Positions 9,393-18,125 of a DNA stretch of 64,000 nucleotides are shown here, piece after piece. The notes beneath the pieces are model-generated. The model saw only the letters and a list, made by a program, of their open reading frames with translations, did no database searches and was not told where the DNA came from. Origin of the DNA: Arthrobacter rhizosphaerae. GTDB taxonomy: Bacteria; Actinomycetota; Actinomycetes; Actinomycetales; Micrococcaceae. The position numbers and the translations under genes are program-made. Each line of letters opens with the position of its first letter. Position 1 is the first letter of the stretch. The stretch is from the NCBI RefSeq assembly GCF_023062595.1, contig NZ_JALLAN010000015.1, positions 80,412 through 144,411 of the forward strand, in the 5' to 3' direction.

Positions 9393-11087
9393 ATGTTAGA
9401 ACCCACCAAGCGTGCAGACGCAAGTGGCATGGACGAATTCGGCTATGCCCAGACCCTGGATCGCAGCATCGGCAAGTTCGCCAGCTTCGCCGCGGGTGTC
9501 AGCTACATTTCCATCCTCACCGGCGTATTCCAGCTCTTCTACTTTGGCTTTTCCATGGCCGGCCCCGCCTATGCGTGGTCCTGGCCCCTCGTTTTCGCCG
9601 GCCAGCTGATGGTGGCGCTCTGTTTCGCTGAACTGGCCGGCCGCTACCCGGTGGCCGGCTCGGTGTACAACTGGGCCAAGCGGCTCTCGTCAGGGACGTT
9701 CGCCTGGCTGGCCGGCTGGCTGCTGCTCATCTCCTCGATCGTGGCGCTCGGAGCCGTGGCCCTTGCGCTGCAGCTCACCCTGCCCCAGATCTGGTCCGGT
9801 TTCCAGATCATCGGCGACGGCACCGGCACTTACGATTTCGCCCTCAACGGCGTGCTGCTCGCCAGCATCATGATCTCCATCTCTACCGTCATCAACGCCT
9901 TCGGTGTGAAGCTGATGACCAAAATTAACAGCATCGGCGTCTTCGTGGAGCTCGCTGCCGCCGTGCTCCTGATCTTGGCCCTTGCCTGGCATGTGGTGCG
10001 GGGGCCGGAAGTCCTTTTCAGCACCGAAGGCTACGGCATGGACCATGATCTTGGCTTCTTCGGGGTGTTCCTCATCGGCGCCATGGCCTCCGGTTACGTA
10101 ATGTATGGCTTTGACACCGCCAGTTCCCTCGGCGAGGAGACGAAGGACCCAAAAAAGACAGCCCCCAAGGCCATCCTTCGTGCTATCACGGCGTCCTTCA
10201 TCCTCGGCGGCCTGATTCTCCTCGGCGGACTACTGGCTGCACCCGACCTCAACGACCCCAAGTTGGGCGCGGCCGACGGCGGCTTGCAGTACATCGTGCT
10301 CTCCGTATTGGGAGGCCCCTTCGGCAAGGCGTTCCTGGTGTGCATCGTCGTGGCCGTGACCGTCTGTACCCTGGCCGTTCACGCCGCTGCCATCCGCATG
10401 ATGTTCGCTATGGCACGGGACAACAACCTGCCCTTCAGCCGCCAGCTCAGCAAGGTGCATCCGGAGCGGAAGACGCCCACGGTGGCGGCCATCGTCATCG
10501 GAATCATCGCCATCATTCCACTGATCGTCAACGTCTCCCAGCCCGCGATCTTCACTATCCTTTCGAGTATCAGCATCGTCCTGATCTACCTGTCCTACCT
10601 GCTGGTCACCGTTCCGCTGCTCCGCAAGCGGTTCCAGAAGAAGTGGCCGCTCGCGGACGACGGCACCGAGCCTGGCTTCAGCCTGGGCAAGTGGGGACTG
10701 CCCGTGAACATTGTGGCGGTGCTCTGGGGCGGCGCCATGACCCTGAACCTGATCTGGCCCCGCCCGGAAATCTACAACTCGGTGCCCCCGTTTGAGTGGT
10801 ACCTGCAGTGGGGCGGTGTCCTGTTTGTCGGCGCCGTCACCGGCGGCGGCGCGCTCCTCTACCGCTTGAAGATCAGGCACCAGACCGGTGTGCTGGCGGC
10901 ACATGCGGCGCCCATCCACGTGGACTCTTCGCAGGACTCCGCCGCAACAGGATCCCCTGCTGGCACTGGACTCGTTTCGTCCCCTGCCCATGCCATGGCG
11001 CCACAGTCCTCTCCGGACATTGGCGGTGAGATTCCCGATGAACTGGCAGTCCAAGGTGCCACGTCAGGGAAAGGTTCGGGGTCGTAG
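9393..11087 (+). CDS. APC-superfamily permease, probable choline/betaine-type importer
   Basis: A 564-residue membrane protein with about 12 hydrophobic segments between residues 25 and 490. The N-terminal APC signature is present (FAAGVSYISILTGVFQLF, then LAGRYPVAGSVYNWAKRL), as is the conserved cytoplasmic loop SSLGEETKDPKKTAPKAI. The last 70 residues are a soluble Ser/Ala/Pro-rich tail. The usual choline carriers (BetT, BCCT family) are not present here, so this APC protein probably fills that role; this is inferred from its place after betB. A terminator follows at 11142, closing the bet operon. Confidence 0.85.
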   Translation: MLEPTKRADASGMDEFGYAQTLDRSIGKFASFAAGVSYISILTGVFQLFYFGFSMAGPAYAWSWPLVFAGQLMVALCFAELAGRYPVAGSVYNWAKRLSSGTFAWLAGWLLLISSIVALGAVALALQLTLPQIWSGFQIIGDGTGTYDFALNGVLLASIMISISTVINAFGVKLMTKINSIGVFVELAAAVLLILALAWHVVRGPEVLFSTEGYGMDHDLGFFGVFLIGAMASGYVMYGFDTASSLGEETKDPKKTAPKAILRAITASFILGGLILLGGLLAAPDLNDPKLGAADGGLQYIVLSVLGGPFGKAFLVCIVVAVTVCTLAVHAAAIRMMFAMARDNNLPFSRQLSKVHPERKTPTVAAIVIGIIAIIPLIVNVSQPAIFTILSSISIVLIYLSYLLVTVPLLRKRFQKKWPLADDGTEPGFSLGKWGLPVNIVAVLWGGAMTLNLIWPRPEIYNSVPPFEWYLQWGGVLFVGAVTGGGALLYRLKIRHQTGVLAAHAAPIHVDSSQDSAATGSPAGTGLVSSPAHAMAPQSSPDIGGEIPDELAVQGATSGKGSGS

Positions 11088-11141
11088 CCACATTACCTTT
11101 CGGGAGTAAGCACGACGGCGGGGCGTAGTCAGCCCTGCTCA

Positions 11142-11180
11142 GGCATCCCTTCGCCGGGCTCCGGCGGAGGGATGCCTTTT
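11142..11180 (+). terminator. rho-independent terminator of the bet operon
   Basis: A 16-bp stem with one mismatch (GGCATCCCTTCGCCGG at 11142-11157 and its complement at 11161-11176) closes on a three-base loop and is followed directly by TTTT. It lies 55 bp after the permease stop. Confidence 0.8.
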
Positions 11181-11208
11181 CGGCGGAATCGAGTACTACA
11201 GTGGATGC

Positions 11209-12243
11209 ATGGCTCCCAGCCGCCATCCGCTCGACGATCTGCGCGAAACCATCGGCCATCTGGCCGATCAGCTCAAGCTGCCCGGTTCAGAGCGCGTCGA
11301 CGATCTGGTCGGCGATCTCCTTGGTGCGAAACCCGGGCCGGCCCGGCCGCTGTCCGAGGTGCAGGCGGAGCTCGACGCGCTGGTCGGACTGGAGACCGTG
11401 AAGGAACAGGTGCGGGCCCTCGTGGCACTGCTCCAGGTCCAGGCCCGCCGTAAGGCGCACGGCCTGCCGGAGGTGGCCACATCACAGCATCTGGTGTTCC
11501 TCGGAAACCCGGGCACGGGCAAGACCACCGTGGCGCGGCTCCTGGCCGAGATGTACCGCGCGGTTGGGCTGCTGCAGAAAGGGCACCTGGTCGAAGTCGA
11601 CCGTTCGGGCCTGGTGGGGCAGTACGTCGGCGCGACCGCCATCAAGACGGACCGGGTGATCCGGCGTGCGCTGGACGGCGTCCTGTTCATCGACGAGGCC
11701 TACGCGCTGGCCCCGGAGGACGGCCGGATGGACTTCGGCCCCGAGGCGATCGAGGTCCTGCTCAAGCGGATGGAGGACCACCGCCACCGCCTGGTGGTGA
11801 TCGTGGCCGGGTACCCGCGGCTGATGGAGTCCTTCTTGCTCTCGAACCCCGGGCTGCGCTCCCGGTTCGCCCGCGAGATCACGTTCCCCGACTACTCCGT
11901 CGACGCGCTCCAGACGATCTTCCACCAGATGCTGGCCCAGCATGAGTACACGCTGGAGGCGGGTGCGGACCAGATGCTGCGCCGCATCCTCAGCGGGCTG
12001 CACGCCGGCGAGGACTCCGGCAACGCACGGTTCGCCCGCACGCTGTTCGAGCAGGCGCTCAACCGCCAGGCGCTGCGCCTGTCGCTCGACGAGGAACAAA
12101 GTCTCGACGCACTCGATCGTGAGTCCGTCATGACGCTCACCACGGACGACATCGTCGAGGCCGCGCTGGCCTTGGGCGAGGAGCCGGAGCCGGAACCGGC
12201 GCCGGAACCGGAGCAGTCACGTTGGTGGCGCTGGCTGGTCTGA
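11209..12243 (+). CDS. CbbX/SpoVK-type AAA+ ATPase
   Basis: A 344-residue single-ring AAA+ protein. Residues 50-95 form the family's helical lead (ELDALVGLETVKEQVRALVA). Walker A is GNPGTGKT at 99-106, the pore-loop aromatic lies in GLVGQYVG (134-141), Walker B is VLFIDEAY with Asp162-Glu163, sensor 1 is in VVIVAGYP and the arginine finger in GLRSRFAR. The best matches by eye are CbbX (Rubisco activase of red-type Rubisco) and the ATPase part of EccA. No Rubisco or type VII genes are nearby. The last 20 residues are an odd acidic Glu-Pro repeat ending WWRWLV. No clear ribosome site precedes the ATG, so the exact start is uncertain. Its remodelling target is unknown; the Rieske oxygenase pair next door is one candidate. 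Confidence 0.88.
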   Translation: MAPSRHPLDDLRETIGHLADQLKLPGSERVDDLVGDLLGAKPGPARPLSEVQAELDALVGLETVKEQVRALVALLQVQARRKAHGLPEVATSQHLVFLGNPGTGKTTVARLLAEMYRAVGLLQKGHLVEVDRSGLVGQYVGATAIKTDRVIRRALDGVLFIDEAYALAPEDGRMDFGPEAIEVLLKRMEDHRHRLVVIVAGYPRLMESFLLSNPGLRSRFAREITFPDYSVDALQTIFHQMLAQHEYTLEAGADQMLRRILSGLHAGEDSGNARFARTLFEQALNRQALRLSLDEEQSLDALDRESVMTLTTDDIVEAALALGEEPEPEPAPEPEQSRWWRWLV

Positions 12244-12559
12244 CCGAATCCGCGGTGGCTGGCAGGCGAATGCCCGTCACGCCCCCGGGCAGGAAATGCA
12301 CAACTATTCCACTGTCGTACAACCGGAGGACAGCTTTCCACCCCACTCCCAGAACCTGAGGGAATGGAACGCAGCTCGGCCTCTGCCGCTGGCCGACCTT
12401 GTATGCCTCCCAGTATCTGCTGGGATCATTGTGCCCTCGGAGCTTCCGACATGTATGCTGCCTGGCTCCTATGTAGACACCGTTCGTGAACGGTGCCACC
12501 ATGGCCTAATACAGCGCTTGGCGCGCCGCGCCGGCGTAGAGGCGAGGCTGGAGGAACCA
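12244..12559. other. 316-bp intergenic stretch, no gene seen
   Basis: The stretch between the AAA ATPase stop and the next start contains an in-frame upstream extension of the following gene (from 12296), but that extension has no ribosome site or family resemblance. No repeat or terminator stands out. Confidence 0.5.
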
Positions 12560-12991
12560 ATGTCGGGGTCCGATCTCGATCTTGTGGTGGAGCAGTATCA
12601 TCGAGCGCTCGATGCTATCGTGCGGGGAGACTCGGGGCTGCAGAAGAAGATGTTTTCGGGGCGGGACGATGTCTCGCTGGCAAATCCGATCGGCCCGCCG
12701 GTTCGGGGCCGGAGTGCAGTTGAGCAGACGATGGATCGGGCGGTTTCTCAACTTAGGGAAGGCGAGCCCACGACCTTCGAACGAATCTCGGAGTATACCG
12801 GGACGGAACTCGCATACATTGTCGAAATTGAACGGACTCAGGCCAAGGTTGGCGGAGCCGATGAACTTTCCCGGATCTCTCTTCGGGTGACGACGATTTT
12901 CCGACTGGAAGACGGTCACTGGAAGGTTATCCATCGTCACGCAGATCCGATCACGTCCCCGCGGCCGATCGGGTCCATCGTACAGGTTTAG
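12560..12991 (+). CDS. SnoaL/NTF2-like (DUF4440-type) small protein
   Basis: A 143-residue protein with the cone-shaped NTF2-like fold pattern: an N-terminal helix pair (VVEQYHRALDAIVRGD), a strand with PVRGRSAVEQTM, and a C-terminal beta sheet ending in FRLEDGHWKVIHRHADPI, which is the usual SnoaL/ketosteroid-isomerase-like finish. The start at 12560 has GGAGGA eight bases before it. Members are often small-molecule isomerases, hydrolases or binding proteins; the substrate here is unknown. It stands alone between the AAA ATPase and the convergent betaine demethylase genes. The 285-bp gap after it (12992-13276) shows nothing recognisable. Confidence 0.8.
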   Translation: MSGSDLDLVVEQYHRALDAIVRGDSGLQKKMFSGRDDVSLANPIGPPVRGRSAVEQTMDRAVSQLREGEPTTFERISEYTGTELAYIVEIERTQAKVGGADELSRISLRVTTIFRLEDGHWKVIHRHADPITSPRPIGSIVQV

Positions 12992-13276
12992 GTCCGGGCG
13001 CTGCCGGACGTCGCTTTCCTGCGGCCGCCATTCTCGAGGCCCTCGATGTACCGAAGGCTCTGACGGATCCCGTCGAGGCATGGGTGCGGGATTCAGCGGT
13101 CCTGGTTCCCGCTCGTGCACGCGGTTTCCCTCGTGGTACATGGAGGATCGGGTGCGCGACGGCGTGAGGATGCCCGCCTAAGCTTGGAAAGCAGTTTTGG
13201 CGGGCCCCCTCGAGGCCGTGGTGCGTTCTGGGGAAACAATCCCTGAGGCTGTCCTGCCTAGAGCAGCGGGAAACGG

Positions 13277-14692
13277 CTAGGCATCGATCACCACATCGGT
13301 CCGCGCGGTGGAGCAGCAGGGCAGGAACTTGCCTGCATCGATTTCCCGTGCCCGGATCCCACCCTGGTGGTTCATGTCGACCTCCCCGGAAAGCTTGACG
13401 ACCTTGCAGGAGCCGCACATGCCTTCCTTGCAGTTCGCGCCGATCCTGACGCCCGCACGCTGGGCCACCCCGAGGATGTGTTCGTCAGGGTCGATGCGCA
13501 CATTGATGCCGGTGCGCATGAAGGACAGGGTTAGGCTCCCGGTTCCGACCGTGTCGAAGCTTGAGGCATCGGGGGACCCGGCCTCCGGCTCAACGTCCGG
13601 ACTGCCGTTAGGGGCTTCGGGACTTGGCGCGTCCGGGTCGACGGTTTCCAACGGCAGCCCTGTGGCCTTCAAGGTTCCGTCGGCGTCGTACCCTGGCTCG
13701 TAGAGCCCGAACGCCGTGGGCTGGCTTTCGTAGTAGTCCTCGGCGGAATCGGCTATTTCCTCCGCGATTTCCTCCGCAATGTCGGCCGCCAGCGCGAGCT
13801 CTGCCTGGTATTCAAGGATCGTCTGGCGATCTCCCGTAAAGAACTCCATGTGGATGGACGTGTCGTCGACGCCCACCTTCTCCAGGAGCTCGGTGGCGGT
13901 GTTCAGGTAGCCCTCGGGGCCGCAGGCATAGACCTGGCGGCCGTTGGCATCGGGGGCCACGTGGTCGAGCATGGCGGCCGTCAGCCTTCCGCTGAGCCCT
14001 TCCCAGTCCTCGGGTTTGCCGCGGTCGCCCAGGGAGTAGAAGACCTTGATTCGCGAGTCCACGGAGGCGATGTAGGCGAGCTCCTTGTTAAAAGCAAAGT
14101 CTTCGGCCCCAGCTCCGTGGTACAGCACCACCACATCGGCCTGTCCGGGAAGGGAGTGAATAGTCCGCACCATGGACATGATGGGGGTGATACCTGCTCC
14201 GGCGGCCAGCAGGAGGTACCGTGCCCGTCGGTCAGCATCGGGCAGGTGGAATGCCCCCACCGGTCCGAGCATCTCAAGGACGGTGCCGGGTTTGATGTTC
14301 TCATGCACCCATGGTGAGACCAGACCCGTGGCATCGCGTTTGACCGTGATGTCGAAGGTCCACGGCTTGGTGGGTGCGCTGGACAGCGAGTAGCTGCGGT
14401 CCGCCGGATCCTGGTCCTCGCCATTCACGGGGAAGGCAACATTGACGTACTGGCCAGCACGGAACGCCAGGGGCGCACCGTCGGAGCGACGGAACACGAA
14501 GGTCATCATGCCGCCCACTTCGGGGACAACCTCGACGCATTCGGCCATGAACTCCTGCGGATGCCAGGGACCCAGGGCACGGGCTGCACTGGCTGGTCCC
14601 TCGGTGCTGCCCATGACCCTGTTCCACGGCATCTCAAGACCGCGGATGCGATGTGGTTCCTGGACTACCGTCTCAGTGAGGAGTTCCGTCAT
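13277..14692 (-). CDS. gbcB: glycine betaine monooxygenase reductase component, with long acidic linker
   Basis: A 471-residue electron-transfer protein that would pass electrons from NAD(P)H to the Rieske oxygenase. The ferredoxin-NADP reductase domain spans about residues 45-290, with the FAD motif RSYS at 99-102, the nucleotide motif GAGITPIMSM at 165-174 and CGPEGYL at 257-263. The plant-type 2Fe-2S domain is at about 388-471 with Cys421, Cys426, Cys429 and the last ligand at Cys459 or Cys460. Between them lies an unusual linker of about 90 residues rich in Glu, Asp, Pro and Ser, where GbcB proteins normally have a short one. The start overlaps the gbcA stop by four bases (ATGA), so the pair is translationally coupled. 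Substrate assignment rests on the adjacent betaine genes. Confidence 0.9.
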   Translation of the reverse strand: MTELLTETVVQEPHRIRGLEMPWNRVMGSTEGPASAARALGPWHPQEFMAECVEVVPEVGGMMTFVFRRSDGAPLAFRAGQYVNVAFPVNGEDQDPADRSYSLSSAPTKPWTFDITVKRDATGLVSPWVHENIKPGTVLEMLGPVGAFHLPDADRRARYLLLAAGAGITPIMSMVRTIHSLPGQADVVVLYHGAGAEDFAFNKELAYIASVDSRIKVFYSLGDRGKPEDWEGLSGRLTAAMLDHVAPDANGRQVYACGPEGYLNTATELLEKVGVDDTSIHMEFFTGDRQTILEYQAELALAADIAEEIAEEIADSAEDYYESQPTAFGLYEPGYDADGTLKATGLPLETVDPDAPSPEAPNGSPDVEPEAGSPDASSFDTVGTGSLTLSFMRTGINVRIDPDEHILGVAQRAGVRIGANCKEGMCGSCKVVKLSGEVDMNHQGGIRAREIDAGKFLPCCSTARTDVVIDA

Positions 14693-15990
14693 GCCAGGTG
14701 CTCCTGCACACGCTGCACGTACCAGTTAATGAACGCCTCCACCTGGTATTCACTCTTCATGTACGGGCCGGGCTCGTAGGCGGGGCTGCCGGCGCCCTTC
14801 TGGCACAGCTCCACGAACGCCTTGTCCTGCAGATTGGTCTGCTTCCAGGTGTAGGTGAGTTTCTCCAGATCGTAGTCCACACCTTCCTCGGCGTCGTCAG
14901 CCACCAGCCAGGTGGTGCGTACCAGCGTCTGGTGTTCGTTAACGGGGAAGACAGCGAACGTGATGACGTGGTCCCCCTGGAAATGGAACCAGCTGTTGGG
15001 CTGCAGGTGCATCGAGCAGCGGCCAAGGCGGAAGTCCCGCAAATCGCCGAGCAGCTTCTTGGAGAGCCTGCGCCCATCGGGCGAGAACGATTCTCCCTCA
15101 CCGTCGAGCGATTCCCGTGAGATGCGGATACCAGCTACGCGTGTGTCGAGCTCCTCCACCACCTCATAGGGAAGGCCATAGCGGCGGCAACGTTCCTCGA
15201 GCGAGGACTGTGCTTCCTTGTTGCGGTCCCACACTTCCTCGAGATGGGCCGGGATCAGGCCCTCCGTCAGGCCCCAGGTGGGAAAGAGGGAGCAGGCGAG
15301 CTCCGGGTGGCCATCGCAGTGGTAGCACTCACGGTTGTTCTCCATGACGAGCTTCCAGTTACCCTCCTCAATGATGTTCTGCTGGTAGGCGATTTTCGTC
15401 TTCGACAGATCGTGGGGTGCGAGGTAAGGCTCGAAAATCTTAGAGGTTTCCTCGAAATCCGCCGGCGGCTCGTTCGCAATGCAGACGAAGATGAGTCCGG
15501 CGACCACGCGGCTGTGCGCGCGCTTGAGGCCGAAGCAGCCTTTGTCGAACTTGGTTTCCCCAGGTGCCGAGGCGTGGATCAGATTGCCTTCGGGGGAGTA
15601 GGTCCAGGAGTGGTAGCCGCAGACCAGGTTTCCTGTTGACCCCGCGGGTTCGGTCAGGACGCGGGCGCCGCGGTGGCGGCACACGTTGTGCAGGACGTTC
15701 ACGCCGCCGTCGTCATTGCGCAGCACGATCAGGGAGTAGGGCCCGTAGTCGACGGTGATGTAGTCGCCCGGCTCCGGGAGTTCGGCGATGCTGCCGGCAA
15801 AGATCCAGTGCTGCCCAAAAATGGCCTGCATGTCGATGTTGAAAATCGTCGGGTCGGTGTAGAAGGGGGCATCGAGGGAATATCCCACGCGTCGGAAATC
15901 GAACAACTCGGTGATTTCCGCAAGCTGCTCGGCAGGCAATGATGAAGCGAGTTTTCCGCGTGAATTGAGGGGCAAGACTGGAGCAGACAT
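14689..15990 (-). CDS. gbcA: glycine betaine monooxygenase, Rieske oxygenase component
   Basis: A 433-residue aromatic-ring-hydroxylase-type oxygenase that would demethylate glycine betaine to dimethylglycine and formaldehyde. The Rieske 2Fe-2S site is Cys104-Arg-His106, 17 residues, then Cys124-Gly-Tyr-His127. The mononuclear iron site has His224 and His228 within NNRECYHCDGHPE. The length and the RECYHCDGHPEL motif fit the GbcA/choline monooxygenase branch rather than true ring dioxygenases. It forms an operon with gbcB and is divergent from the LysR gene, with 162 bp between. The upstream region holds a 7-bp-arm dyad. Together with betAB it makes a choline-to-dimethylglycine path. Confidence 0.9.
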   Translation of the reverse strand: MSAPVLPLNSRGKLASSLPAEQLAEITELFDFRRVGYSLDAPFYTDPTIFNIDMQAIFGQHWIFAGSIAELPEPGDYITVDYGPYSLIVLRNDDGGVNVLHNVCRHRGARVLTEPAGSTGNLVCGYHSWTYSPEGNLIHASAPGETKFDKGCFGLKRAHSRVVAGLIFVCIANEPPADFEETSKIFEPYLAPHDLSKTKIAYQQNIIEEGNWKLVMENNRECYHCDGHPELACSLFPTWGLTEGLIPAHLEEVWDRNKEAQSSLEERCRRYGLPYEVVEELDTRVAGIRISRESLDGEGESFSPDGRRLSKKLLGDLRDFRLGRCSMHLQPNSWFHFQGDHVITFAVFPVNEHQTLVRTTWLVADDAEEGVDYDLEKLTYTWKQTNLQDKAFVELCQKGAGSPAYEPGPYMKSEYQVEAFINWYVQRVQEHLA

Positions 15991-16041
15991 GTGTTTCCTC
16001 CCGGGAGGCGTGGGATAAGCGGGCGATGCGTTGCGACCACG

Positions 16042-16059
16042 GCTTGCGTCGGCGCAAGC
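16042..16059. promoter_or_regulatory. dyad in the gbcA-lysR divergent promoter region
   Basis: GCTTGCG-TCGG-CGCAAGC is a perfect 7-bp-arm dyad 52 bp upstream of the gbcA start and 94 bp upstream of the LysR start. Its place between the divergent genes fits a LysR operator, though the T-N11-A core is not evident. Confidence 0.45.
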
Positions 16060-16152
16060 GGCGTTGTCGAAAACCTTGTATTTACGAGATTAGGGCCGAT
16101 CGATCTGCAGCAAAAGCGCAACATTCAGAAGATATCCGTGCACAATAGGTGC

Positions 16153-17085
16153 ATGATCGATCCAAGGCTCATCACACTTCGGGTGTTTGCCCGCTGCGGC
16201 ACCATAGGCGCAACCGCGGAGCTCACAGGTTATTCTCCCTCAGCCGTCTCCGCCCAATTGCGGGAGCTCCAGCGCGTGCTTGGAATGCAGCTGCTGACGA
16301 AGGACGGTCGGGGTGTGCGGCTGACTGCCACGGGCCGTTTTCTCGTGGCGGGCTCGGACACCCTCATTGCCGAATGGGAGAGCCTGCGCGCTGCAGCCAT
16401 GGAGGCCGGCGAGCAGGTGCAGTCCCATTTTGGCCTTGGCGGATTCTCCACGGCGGCCGCCCAGTTGCTCGCGCCGCTGGCCGCCACCCTGCGCACAACA
16501 CGCCCCCTGCTGGAGGTGCAGGTGCTCGAGGCCAACCCGGCCCGCTGCTTCGACTTGTTGGTTGCCGAGCGCATCGACCTTGCGGTCATCGTCGCCATGC
16601 AGTCCGATACCTATGTCGAGGACGATTCGCGCTTCGAGCAGACCGTACTGCTCGACGATCCGCTGGACGTGATCATTCCTGCTGACCATCCGCTGGCATC
16701 GCGGGAATCGGTGACGCTCGAAGAGCTCGCATCGGAACCCTGGATCACCGAGGCCGCCGGTTCCACCTACCATTCCCTATTCACTGCGGCATTCACGGCA
16801 GTCGGGGTCACGCCGCGGATTGCCCATGAGGCCGTTGAATGGGAAACCCAGATCGCATTCGTTGGTGCGGGGCTGGGCGTGGGCCTGCTGCCGCGTCTGG
16901 CGCCCCTGCGTGGTGCCGAAAACGTGGTTCGACTGCGCATTACTGGCAAGGGGAAGCCCGCACGCCGTATTGTCGCTGCGGTGCGAAGGGGCAGCATCGC
17001 ATCGCCCCTGATCCAGGAGTCGCTCGGCATCCTGCAGCTCAGCGCCAATCGGATCCTCGCCGCCCGACCCGAAGACGATCTCTGA
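16153..17085 (+). CDS. LysR family transcriptional regulator
   Basis: A 310-residue LysR protein. Residues 5-62 form the winged helix-turn-helix (LRVFARCGTIGATAELTGYS, then SAVSAQLRELQRVLGMQLL). The rest is the periplasmic-binding-like effector domain, with PLDVIIPADHPLASRESVTL and a GAGLGVGLLPRL segment typical of the family. The start at 16153 is chosen because the HTH begins right after it; CACAAT nine bases upstream suggests a leaderless message. It is divergent from gbcAB and therefore the likely activator of betaine demethylation. Note that Pseudomonas uses an AraC-type regulator (GbdR) for this step, so a LysR would be a different solution. The effector is unknown. Confidence 0.88.
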   Translation: MIDPRLITLRVFARCGTIGATAELTGYSPSAVSAQLRELQRVLGMQLLTKDGRGVRLTATGRFLVAGSDTLIAEWESLRAAAMEAGEQVQSHFGLGGFSTAAAQLLAPLAATLRTTRPLLEVQVLEANPARCFDLLVAERIDLAVIVAMQSDTYVEDDSRFEQTVLLDDPLDVIIPADHPLASRESVTLEELASEPWITEAAGSTYHSLFTAAFTAVGVTPRIAHEAVEWETQIAFVGAGLGVGLLPRLAPLRGAENVVRLRITGKGKPARRIVAAVRRGSIASPLIQESLGILQLSANRILAARPEDDL

Positions 17086-17858
17086 AATCGCCTGGTCGCG
17101 ATTCGTTGCCGACAGGCCAGCTATCAGGTAGCCGGCCGCGCCGGGCCTCACCGCTCGTCCACCCAAACCGGCACCAGTCCGCCAGTTTTCTGCGGATTGC
17201 TTGCCTTCCAAAACCAGCACGGTGCATGGTTGCGCTGGCCGGCAGCAGTGGTGGAGGTCATGCACATGCCGGTGTGCCGCCGTCGAAAGTTGCGGGCGTC
17301 AGCAGCGCCGGCGGACTCTTGATGGTCATCGCCCTGGAAATAGCGACGGCGTTTCTCGCCGCAACCTTGGTCGCCCGCCTACGGTCCGTCCTCCACGTTA
17401 ACATTCCTGGAGATTCGCGACAGCGTTCTGGATCTGAGCGCATAGGCGGAGCGCCCCACCGTCCGGGGCAGTGGCCAACGGCCACGGCATCGGCGTAAGA
17501 ACGTGCCGCGAGACTGAACGGACTTGGACTCCATTCGCATCCCGGCGCGCAAGTCGCCAACACTGTCCAGCCCATCAGAAGGGCAATGCTGATTGGCGGA
17601 TCAGGTCGGGCTTCGCCCGCCCCTCCACACCTGCAAAACGCCGCGGAAGTTCTAAACATCCCACGTGTTCGTAAATACGGGCTTCGTTCCTGATCCGTGG
17701 TGGCAGGGTCTAAATGGAGGAGTCGTCTGGAATCGCAGCCAAAGTCTGGTTCGTGGAATGCCCTGGGCCCTAGAATTTCGGTGGGCACGCAATCAGTGCA
17801 GGGCATTCCGGGCCCGTGGGGGACTCTACTGTGCCCTGCGGTGAAAGGTACCCAGGTT
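17086..17858. other. 773-bp stretch without a supported gene
   Basis: No reading frame here has both a ribosome site and a recognisable product. One frame near 17322-17400 encodes a short hydrophobic segment (MVIALEIATAFLAATLVARL) that could be a remnant of a membrane protein gene. A small CGGGC-TTC-GCCCG hairpin is at 17607-17619 and a larger inverted repeat at 17755-17809. The stretch is probably partly decayed sequence. Confidence 0.4.
17755..17809. repeat. inverted repeat upstream of the small gene at 17859
   Basis: Perfect 10-bp arms GGAATGCCCT (17755-17764) and AGGGCATTCC (17800-17809) flank a 35-base loop, and GGGCCC occurs just inside the left arm and just outside the right arm. It ends 49 bp before the next start and could fold in its 5' leader. 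Confidence 0.5.
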
Positions 17859-18125
17859 ATGACTGACATCCCCAAGCTCATCGACTCCCTTGCGCCGGAG
17901 GAACTGGCGGCACTTCAGGACCGCGGTCCGGACCAATGGCTGGACGCTGCCATGATCGATGCCTTGGACAAAGCGGCCGGCGGTCCGGGCGAGGGACGCG
18001 GTTACTACGTTGTCCGCGGGAGTCTGGAGCCGACGGAGCGCCGGCATTATGTCCTCCGCCACGACGTCGTCGCTGCTGTTTTCGCCCCGCGCACAGCCGA
18101 GGGGATTCCTACGGGATCACGGTGA
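17859..18125 (+). CDS. small hypothetical protein (88 aa)
   Basis: An 88-residue soluble, acidic protein starting MTDIPKLIDSLAPEELAALQ. The first 45 residues look helical, followed by a strand-rich part (GRGYYVVRGSLEPTERRHYV). The ATG at 17859 has GAAAGG ten bases upstream. The coding look is good: regular GC3 and an amphipathic helix. No family is recognised. Its end overlaps the convergent phoX end by nine bases. The upstream inverted repeat may be part of its leader. Confidence 0.6.
   Translation: MTDIPKLIDSLAPEELAALQDRGPDQWLDAAMIDALDKAAGGPGEGRGYYVVRGSLEPTERRHYVLRHDVVAAVFAPRTAEGIPTGSR

Noticed and set aside
12992..13276. Gap between the NTF2-like gene and gbcB examined for a terminator or small gene
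   Set aside because: No convincing hairpin or open frame with a ribosome site was found.
17201..17498. Possible membrane protein gene after the LysR gene
   Set aside because: Only one short hydrophobic segment and no start signal; noted in the gap description as a possible remnant only.
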